DNA of 64,000 bases from Hevea brasiliensis (Eukaryota; Streptophyta; Magnoliopsida; Malpighiales; Euphorbiaceae), in contig NC_079509.1 in NCBI RefSeq assembly GCF_030052815.1, forward strand, positions 43,146,750 through 43,210,749, given 5' to 3'. Both the position numbers and the translations under genes were made by a program. Positions 55,105 through 64,000 of the stretch are shown here, in pieces. The notes under the pieces were generated by a model. That model saw nothing but the letters and a program-made list of their open reading frames with translations. It was not told where the DNA came from and ran no database searches. Positions within the stretch are counted from its first letter, which is position 1. Every line of letters starts with the position of its first letter.

Positions 55105-57896
55105 TGTAACATCCTCATTTTCGTAGTTTGTACGTCCTACTGTTCCGACGGCTAATGTCTATCCTGGAAAGTCGAAATGTTTAGAACTACACTTTGGTGA
55201 TAGTAAACATACATAAAATGATGAAATAAATAAAAAGAAAATACAAGAAACATTAAGGAAAAATAAAAGAGATAAAATGTGACTAAGTTAAACGAGCCAA
55301 ACCCATAGCAATGGGTGACCGCACTGGGAAGTTACGGCGAGGACCGTTGACTAGCCCTAGACCGCAGGGAACTCGAAAAAATATTTTGGAGACATAATTA
55401 AAGGTATACTGAGGTGTAATTGACATTGAAAATGTCAATGAAAAATTAGTAAGTTAGTATAAATGAAAAACAAAAATTAAAAAAATCAATGGTACAAGGA
55501 GTAAATCGGTATTACCGAAAAAGTCTAAACTTGACCTGAAGAGGGGCATTTTGGTCAATTGACACCTAGAGTTGACTTTTGACCTCAATGTCCATTAAAA
55601 ATAAGTGGAATTACACTTTGAAAATGTTATAAAAAATAAAAATAAGGTACATTATATAAATAGTGGAAGAAATGAGGCAAATGTGCAAATTATGGAACTT
55701 TAAGTAATTAAATCATTAATTTATGGTTAGTGCTCCACTATGTGGGATTAGTGGACATATAAAACCAAGTGGACAACATGCAAATTCACTTTCTCCCTCA
55801 TTTTTTTCACTTTGCCGAATTACTTTCTCAAGTTCTTCCATGGCCAAATGTTCTTCCAAGCTCTCCTCCCATGGTCGTTTCATGTAAGCCTTCATCTACC
55901 CATCTTCAAGCCTTGATTTTAATAAGTTCCTTCATTAAACTTAGTCTACACATCATGGGCAGTGTATTGGGAGTAAAAAGAAAGAGTTTTAGTGAAGTTT
56001 GTTAAAGCTCAAATTAAGGTTAGTGTTAGTTTTTCTTCCCTTGCTTAATTAAAGTTTGTATTGAGGTTATGGTGAGTAGTTTGGTTGAAAAATTTAAGGA
56101 ATTGAGTGAGTATTTGGTGTGTGTAATTCTTAGCAGCCATGAAAAGGGAAGGTAAGTGAATTATTCTTATATGTAATTGATGGTATTTGATTGGAATTAG
56201 TGTGGATTAAAGTAATTTGTGATGCTAGTAAGTTAATCTCTTGTGTAACTTGTGATTGAGCTTTTGAAATGGGGATTTGTATTGTTGCTTCATTTTGGGC
56301 AGCCATGAGAACATGTGAGATTAATTATATCATGAATTTAATTGATGTTTTGGGATGTTGATAAGTAAGCAAATGAGGGTTACACTTGGATTGATGAAAA
56401 TACTTGTGCTAGAAATTGATTGAATGTGTTTGAAGTAAGGATTTAAAAGTGGGACTTTGATTCTTTAGTAAACTGCCATGTTGGGCAGCCTTAAATATCA
56501 TGAATTTATGTGTGAGTTTATGAAATTTATTAATAAAATATGATGGTGTTGAATGGTGGGCAGTTTGTGTAATTGCCATGGAAGTGTATGTGTAATATAA
56601 GTGTTGATGTACATTGAATTTGGGTTAAAGTAATTATTAAACATTAATGGTGTATTGTGTGCATTGAGCACTTGAGTGTTCTACCCAAAATGCTTGTTGG
56701 AATTGTGTACAATATATATAGAAGTGTCATGATTAAATGTTGAAGTATTGGGAGGAGGAGGATTGTCAAAATTGGAAGTGTAATGTTCAAATACAGGTTG
56801 TGTATGTTGGCAGCACCTAAACTAGGTCATAAGTGCAAAATTGTAAACCCAATTGGTATGAGGCTAATGGAGGGTTAAACTAGACACCAAATAGGCCAAC
56901 TTTCATATAGAAATGTTGCCAAAATTCTGCCTAGAAACTAACCTTTAAAATGATCAAATCCGGAATTGGTAAGTGCAAGCTCAGATTTTTAATCATATAA
57001 ATAGTAGTCATTAGGATGAACATAACTCACTCAAAACAGGTCCAAATAACCTAAAATATTTACCATGGATAGCTTAAACATAGAGCTACAATTCTTATGA
57101 AGACATCAAAGCCCAGAAATGGCCAGAACCAAGTCAAATAGCTTGCACAATTTCGGATACCAAAACTGCCAGAACTAAAAGTAACCTAAAATTGACCAAA
57201 ATTTGCACTAAAGGTGCAATCTGTCTAGCTTTAGTAAATTGACCATATCTTGGTCTATACAACTCAAAATGACCTGAAATTTTGCCTCAAGTGTAATAAG
57301 ACATAGAGCTACAATTTTGCTTCTTTGACCAGAAGCTAAAAACTAAGAGAAATAAGACTTTAAGCTAGATCAATCTAGCACACAAAAATTGAGAACTTGA
57401 CATTTACATACAATGAGGCTTGAAATAATTTGGCAATGAATGCCAACTTGTAAAAATGGTAAATTGTACTATATTGGTAGAATATTGAAATAAAAAATGT
57501 GATATATTGATAACATTAAAATTTATTTACTTAGAGTGCATCAAAGGTCAACATTATAGGTTGACTAATGAAATGAATTGAAGGGAATAGTACTAAGAAA
57601 AGTAGATATTGGATTTTATTATTAGAAACAATTTAACTGAGTACTGAAATACTTTAAAATATGTGTTTCAGCTGAAAAGGATATTGAAAAGCATAAGGAA
57701 CATTGAGTCAAGGCCTAGAGGCGACTCAAACCAGGTCTGTGCACAATACTTTTTATATTCACTGTTTTTACTAAAAACTTTATTTGGAGAAATGAGTTAT
57801 GAATAATTTTTTATTGTTTTGGGTTTGGGAATTTTATTTGAGAATTATTGTGTTACCTACTTTGTAAATAGAAATTTTGAGATAAAATGTGTTTAG

Positions 57897-57908
57897 TGGT
57901 ATCAGAAC
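57897..57908 (+). other. Initiator-Met primer-site-like motif inside LTR Y
   Basis: TGGTATCAGAAC, 11 of 12 bases of the usual TGGTATCAGAGC. It is preceded by gtgtttag, as in the true primer site of X (tgttttag). It begins a patch of about 150 bases that replaces about 110 bases found in the LTRs of X. Confidence 0.4.
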
Positions 57909-58184
57909 AAAGTAGGGATGGCGATACGTAACGCCTACGATCCTTGGGAACTCTCATGCATGAACTGTGGTGAAGCATGACTCTCTACCCAGGAGCTTGC
58001 AGGGACGGCGATACGTAACGCCTAAAAGTGCTTTGATAAGTACACTATATTCCTCCCTCTTTGACTTGCCAGTCTGAGGTGAGTATGGATGATTTCTCAT
58101 TAGCTAGCTAGCCACCTCCCTCATTGATTTTGATTAATGGGGTGAGTTTGCCTTGTCGTGATGTACAACACGGCATGTTCGGAA

Positions 58185-60266
58185 TGAAGGAACGGAAGCG
58201 TGAAAAACATAAGTTTATACCATTGAATTCAAGTTTATACACAAGTTTATTTTTATCTATTTGATTTCAATGATAAACAACATATTAAAACTCTTTTAAT
58301 ATGTTTTTGGATCTGTATTTTCCATTTAAGATTTTAAAATTAATCAGATTAATTTTAGAACCCTAGATTAAATCAAGAACGATTACACTAACCTCTTGAT
58401 GCACTACAGTGTGTCTGCGCCTTTGAGATTTGTCTTCAGGACACCAAATGTTGTCCCTCTAGCTTGTCCACACCAAGAACACCTATGGCAGCCCTTGAAC
58501 AACTTCTAAAGCTTTTTCTATTAATTAGAAATTCAAGTTCTGCCTTTTAAGAGATTAGAGATGTAAACAGGACACTAGAAACAATTTCTAGTGTTCTTAA
58601 TTCAAGAGATTGATGGCTAATCTCTTTGAATTAATGAGAGATGAAGAAGAATAGATGGAGAGCCTCAAAATGGCGTGACAAAGGAGAGGAGTGGCTACTG
58701 GTTGTTTTTCTTTTTCATAACAACACTTATATAGCTAGGTTAACACATTAAACCCTTGCCACATGTCACCCTTTGATTAGCTCTAGGTTTAAGTGACCTA
58801 ATCACATTGTGCCAAGTGTCAAACCTATATTTAATCTTGATTTTAATCATCTTACATGATTAAAAAACATTTGGCAAGCTTATGTGTAATCCCATGTGTC
58901 ACCATCTCATGGTGCCACGTGTCACACTATGAAATGACCAAAATGCCCCTGTGTCTTAATTTTGAGTTCTTAACCCAAAATAATTATTTTTCTTCTTCTA
59001 ATTTATATCAAATATAAATTAATTAATTAATCTCTATTAATTAATTTTTTATTAATTAAATTCATATTTAAACACTTTAAATATAAATTTAACTTATACT
59101 ACACATCCAATAATTTAAATTTGGTTTCAAGTCATGATAGGGACTTTGCAATTTAATTGCAAACCAAACCTATTTAATTAATCAATTAAACTCTTTAATT
59201 AATTAATTAAATCATATTTAAATATGTGATAACTTGTGTATGTGTGTGACTTACTAGGCTCATCACTAATTGGCAATGAGACATGATATCAATTCTTAAT
59301 ATCATCAGAACTCTTTCTTACCATAAATGATTTCTCTAAATCATTTTATGAACCTCATAGACCATGGTTAACGCCTAGCATAGCATGCCATGGCCACCCA
59401 ATTACTAATAAGGTTTACCTTAAATGAACCTATAATCATATGTTACCATGCACTAGAATCTCTCTGTTACAAAATCTCAACTCAAGCTGGAGTCATGGTT
59501 TATGTCAAACTCCATTTGCTATGAATATTATGTTCTCTTTTAATTCCAGTTCTTGATTAAAAAGATTTTCTCATCAGAAACTCTTTTATGAATAAATCTA
59601 TCTGTCCTGTCTCGGAACTTGAAACATCAAGAACAATTAAATGAACATAGGATTTTATCTCTATTTACTTAGAGGAACAGATTCCATCTTGATCAACACC
59701 TACCTCCATATATAACTAGTAGGAGCCAACACATGCCCATATACCCATACACAGTACAAGTATGAAAGCAGTATTAAACTCAAACTACCTATATACAAGA
59801 TAACTGTGCTATCTCAGGTCTAAAGATTATATGCACTGATATGATTTATGACAAAACATTGACAAGAGTAAACTCCATGTGCTTGTCATAAGTGTCACTG
59901 GTCCGGCCTACTTATCATTTATAAGTGCCTATCATGTTTGTTATATGGCATGAGACTCACCATTCTATCTTATTTATATCTCATATAAATAACTTGGGAA
60001 CAAACATGAATACAATCTTTCTGGATAAGTCATGTCCTTATTATGAAGTATCCTCAATTGTGAACCTATTTATGATACTTTGTGCTAGAAATATTGTCAC
60101 TCATATTCTTAACAACTTAAGAATAATATTTCTAATAAAATATCAATGGACCTTTTCTATTACACATAAATATATTATGTAAACGAAAAAGTGAAAATGA
60201 CTTTTATTAATAAAAATATGTACAAGATACATACTAAATGATATGCTCTAGGGCATACTACTAACA
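58185..60266 (-). mobile_element. Complete copia-like solo LTR (copy C)
   Basis: TG at 58185 to CA at 60266 (2082 bases), flanked by cggaa (58180-58184) and cgaaa (60267-60271), one mismatch. The interrupted LTR sequence (gcatgttcg / aaaaagtttgtg) is continuous in the reverse strand of 36580-36620. It is the full-length reference for partial copies A and B. An 85-codon + strand ORF (59925-60182) is also open in A (27331-27588) and B (29061-29318), but has no known domain. Confidence 0.78.
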
Positions 60267-60512
60267 CGAAAAAGTTTGTGTCATGGCCTAAGTTGTGTTA
60301 TTGATTGGCAACACTGTGTTATTTAATTGTTTGATCAAATTTGTGTTATATGAGCTTTGAAAATTGTGATAAGAAATTGTGAATTATTTGTATTATAAAT
60401 TGTCAATAAATTTTTTATATACCACATTTTAAATTGTTATTGTGCACCACTGAGTAAATTCTACTCAGCGATAGCTTTTTTATTGTTGTCGTAGGTAGAC
60501 AGACAGATAAAG

Positions 60513-63500
60513 TGTAACATCCTCACTGTACGTGTTTTGTACATTCTATTGCTCCAGTAGTCAAATAACAGTCCAGGAAAGTTAGGATGTCTGGAACTAC
60601 ACTTCGGTGATAGTGAACAGACATAGAATGATGAAATAAATAAAAAGAAAATACAAGAAAAATTAAAGAAAAATAAAAGAGAGAAAATGAAACTAAGTTA
60701 AAGCAGTACATGGCGATGGGTGACACCTTTGGGAAGGCCGTTCAGGCCAGATCATGAGGAACCCTCGAAATTTAATTTCGGGACATAAGTAAAGGTATAT
60801 TGAAATATAATTGACACTAGAATTATTAAAGAAAAATTAATAAATTAGTACAAAGAAAAACGAAAAATCAAGAAACAGACAAAAATCGGTGTTACCGAAA
60901 AATTGGAAATATAACCCGAAGTGGGGTATTTTGGTCAATTGACACCTAGAGTTGATCTTTGACCTAAATATCCATGAAAAATAAGTAGTATTAAAATTTT
61001 AAAATGTCATGAAAATAAGAAGTTTTATACATAATGTAATTAAAAGAAATTATGGGGACATGATTAAAATAACCATAAGTTTAATTATTCTAATATTAAC
61101 TTAAAGTGAGTGGTAAATATTATATTCATTAATCTACATTAGTGGAGGGTATAAATACTTAAGTGGATAGAATTCATGACCCAAAAGCCTTCCATTTCTT
61201 TATCCAAACACCCATGGCCGAATTCAAGTTCTCCAAGCTTCATCCATGGCCGCCCCATATACAAGCCTTCATGCACCATTGATCAAGCCATGATTCCATG
61301 CAAGTATCTTCATTAAACTTGGTCTACACATCATGGGCAGCATGTAGGAAGCAAGAAAGAGGATTTTTGGCGAAGTTTAATCAAGCCCAAGTTGAGGTTA
61401 GTGCTTAATCTCCCCATTTTCTTTCATTAGATCTTGTTTTGAGCTTTGGGTGAGTTGATTTGTGAAGAAATTGAGTAAATTAATGTATATTTGGTGAGCC
61501 CTTCATTTTGGCAGCCAAGGCATTCATGGGATTTTGATGTGTTTAAATGATGTAGATGAGTTTAAAGATGATGTTTGATATGGGTATATGTATGGGAAGT
61601 GATAGGACTTGAATTGATTGAAATTGAGAAATTTAAATTATGGTTTGAAACAATTATTGGAGATTTGTGTTGTTGCTTCATTTTGGGCAGCCATGAACCC
61701 TTGTTGAGCTTGAGTTATTTTTACTTCTAATGAATGAAAATGAAGATTGATTAATTCAAATGAAAGTTGTAGTAAGTTTGTATTTAAGTATGTGCATGTA
61801 GTGTTTAAATTAAGGGTGTGAAATGGAACCTTGATGCCTTGAGCAAACTGCCATGTTTGGCAGCCCCTAATAGCATGAATTTGTGTGTGAACATGTGATT
61901 ATTAATGGTATATGCTAATCTTAAATTTTGGGCAGCAAGTGTAAGTGACATTGAAGTATGAAAATGTTGAAGTGTATGTGTAATATTGACATTGAAGTAT
62001 GTTAAATTTTGGTGGAAGTGAACGTTGAAATTAATGATGAATTGTGTGCATTGAGCACTTGAAAATTCTGCCCAGAATTGTTGCTGGAATTGTGTACAAT
62101 AGATGTATGGAAGTGTTGTTGATTGAATATTTTAGTAATGAGGAGCAGAAGGAACATTAAATTGGGAGTGTATGAACTTTGTGCAGGTTGTGTATTGAAG
62201 GCAGCACATAAATTAGGCCATAAGTGCCAAACTGTGAACCCAATTGGTATGAGGCCAATAGGGGGTGAAACTAGACACCAAATAGTTCAACTTTCATGTA
62301 GAAATGTTGCCAAAATTCTGCCTAGAAACTGACCTTAAAAAGTGACCAAATCCGGATTAGTGCATTTAAGGCCTGAAAACTGACCATTTGGGCAGCAGTT
62401 AGTGTTTAGGCCATAACTCACTCAAAACAGGTCCAATTGACCTGAAATTTTGACCATGAATAGTTAAGACCTATATCTACAAGTCTTATGAAGACACCCA
62501 AGCCCAGAAATGACCATAAGCAAGTCAAAAAGCTTGCACAAATTCGGGTCCAAAAACTGGCCGAACCTAAAATGACCTAAAATGACCTAAAGTGACCAAT
62601 TTTGATACATTTTGACCAGCAATAGTAAAATGACCATAACTTGGTCTACATAACTCAGAATGACCTGAAATTTTGCCCCGCGTTCCATAAGACATAGACC
62701 AACAAGTTTATAGTTTGGACCAAAACCCAAAAACTGAGGGAACTAGGTCGTCTGGCTAGGTCAAAATAGTACACCAAAATCCGGTAAATTGCAATAAAAT
62801 GCAATACACTTGGAAATGAAATTGGTAACTTATACCAACACTAAAGGGCTATAAAATGTGACATATTGGTAACATTAGAATTGAATCACGTAGAGTGCAT
62901 CAAGGGTCAACATTGTAGGTTGACTAATGAAATAAATTGAAGGGGATAGTGCCAAGAGAAATAGCACACAAAAATTGAGAAATTGACCAAATTTTGCACT
63001 AAAGGTGCAATCTGTCCAACTTTAGTAAATTGACCATAACTTGGTCTATACAACTCGGAATGACCTGAAATTTTTCCCAGTGTGCAACGAGACATAGAGC
63101 TACAATTTTGCTTCTTTGACCAGAAGCTAAAAACCAAGGGAAATAGGACTTTAAGCTAGACTAATCTAGCACACAAAAATTGAGAATTTGACATTTACAT
63201 ACAATGATGCTTGAAGCAATTTGGCAATGAATGCCAACTTGTAAAAATGGTAAATTGCACTATATTGGCAGCATATTGAAATGCAAATTGTGACATGTTG
63301 ATACTAGAATCAACTTATCCATGATGTATAAAAAGGTCAATATTTTCATTGACCAGTGAATTGTGTAATGACCAGCAAACCCTGAAAATAAAGAAATAAA
63401 TATTTAATCTTGTAATATGCCCTAGTTTGCCTAGTTGACTAGTTTGGATAGGTTGGCATGCCAATAGGATTCTGACAGCTGTTCTGTAAATGACTTTACG

Positions 63501-64000
63501 TCATACTGTGTTTTATGGCTTATTATGCCATACTATGAGTTTAATAGCCTATTGCTATACAGTTTGTGTTATTATCCTCGGCTTAATGCCTGATTGATTA
63601 TATGGCCTTTTAGCCACACTGTTTGCACACCGGGAGATACTTTGTGACCGATGGTGTGACGGCCCGAGGTACTAGGTACCCAGTGCTAGTATATCCATTT
63701 ATCCAGTCTGGTCAGTGTATAGGCTATATGGGCAGTCATTTAAAACATTATTCAAGCTAAGTTAAATTAAGTATAATGAAATTTTAGTACAATTACATGA
63801 AGTATAGAATGAATGAGTAAAAGAAATTAGCAAAAGAAACATAACAAAAATATAAATTGCAGAACCGTAGAGACTTGAAATACAATACAGTGAGAATAAT
63901 TTGTATAATGGGTAGTATTACTGAAAAGTTATAAACTAAGCACTTCCAAAGAGGAACAAACTAATATATAAGATCGTTGATACTAGAAATAACATACCAA
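60513..64000 (+). mobile_element. LTR 'Z' of the TGTAACA family, running off the window
   Basis: Starts TGTAACATCCTCACTG at 60513 after taaag (60508-60512). Up to about 62960 it follows LTRs Y and W. From about 62960 it repeats a block like 57195-57480. From about 63380 it follows solo LTR V (gcacaccgg...gatggtgtga...ggcccgaggtacta). It contains a hairpin array at 63490-63680. The 3' end is not in the window. Confidence 0.72.
63490..63680 (+). other. Hairpin array in LTR Z
   Basis: ATGAC/GTCAT (63490-63504), TATGGC/GCCATA (63514-63532), ATAGC/GCTAT (63544-63558), GGC/GCC (63580-63590) and TGGC/GCCA (63603-63616). CACACC/GGTGTG (63626-63658) and GGTAC/GTACC (63668-63680) follow. The layout matches V, although the stem sequences differ. 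Confidence 0.6.

Larger units (their letters stand above)
55105..60512 (+). mobile_element. LTR 'Y' of the TGTAACA family, with nested insertions
   Basis: Starts TGTAACATCCTCATTTTCG at 55105 after atcct (55100-55104, expected target duplication). On the + strand it parallels the minus-strand LTRs W and X, including the unit gacctgaaattttgcc...agacatagagctacaa. It is interrupted by a copia-like solo LTR (58185-60266) and by Z at 60513, so its 3' end lies outside the window. It contains a foreign patch at 57891-58040. ORFs inside carry no domain. Confidence 0.75.

Overview
This window is a plant nuclear sequence, most likely from a eudicot. It consists almost entirely of nested long terminal repeat (LTR) retrotransposons of the Ty3/gypsy superfamily, with a few Ty1/copia-like LTRs and one decayed fragment of a plant-mobile-domain (MAIN-like) gene. 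I see no intact single-copy host gene, rRNA, tRNA or CRISPR array. The evidence for a plant is the Tat/Ogre and Athila protein signatures, the initiator-Met-type primer sites, the dense nesting and the many C-to-T type stop codons. I cannot name the species.

Positions 1-23471 hold one giant Ogre/Tat-type element on the + strand. Its two LTRs are about 5.9 kb each; the first ~32 bases of the 5' LTR lie left of the window. Inside, in order, are a primer binding site, an extra ORF1 of unknown function, gag, protease, a G-patch segment, a short intron, reverse transcriptase, two RNase H domains, integrase, repeat-rich non-coding DNA and a polypurine tract. All coding parts are broken by stops, and the polymerase box reads YVDY instead of YVDD. 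The U3 part of each LTR carries an unrelated gene on the opposite strand, with its own TATA box, a gypsy-transposon-like (PF04195-type) domain and a coiled coil. This antisense gene is the most unusual feature of the left half.

The giant element sits in a minus-strand LTR (23472-26219) of a TGTAACA...TGTTACA family. That LTR in turn sits in a copia-like LTR (26220-27671), which is followed head-to-tail by a second copy (27672-29403). Next comes the MAIN-like pseudogene (29404-30491). A minus-strand gypsy element ('G', about 30.7-35.8 kb) follows. Its 3' LTR is split by a 3.1-kb solo LTR ('V', 31396-34519) with a perfect 5-bp target duplication, and only the end of its integrase is in the window.

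G is interrupted at 35787 by a minus-strand, gag-only element ('X'). X consists of a 3' LTR (35787-37049 plus 49490-51824), a 2.04-kb internal region with gag but no pol, and a 5' LTR (from 53866). A 12.4-kb Athila-type element (37050-49489, minus strand) is inserted in the 3' LTR of X and carries gag, protease, RT, RNase H, integrase and an Athila ORF-1/env-position gene. That last gene has an LTR-like internal promoter region in front of it. The 5' LTR of X is broken at 55105 by a plus-strand LTR ('Y'), which contains a 2.08-kb copia-like solo LTR (58185-60266) and is cut at 60513 by a further LTR ('Z') that runs off the right edge.

The observations most worth following up are the antisense gene in the giant LTRs with its triplicated palindromic upstream repeat, the U3-like internal promoter in front of the Athila env-position gene, a hairpin array with compensatory changes shared by LTRs V and Z, and the gag-only structure of X.
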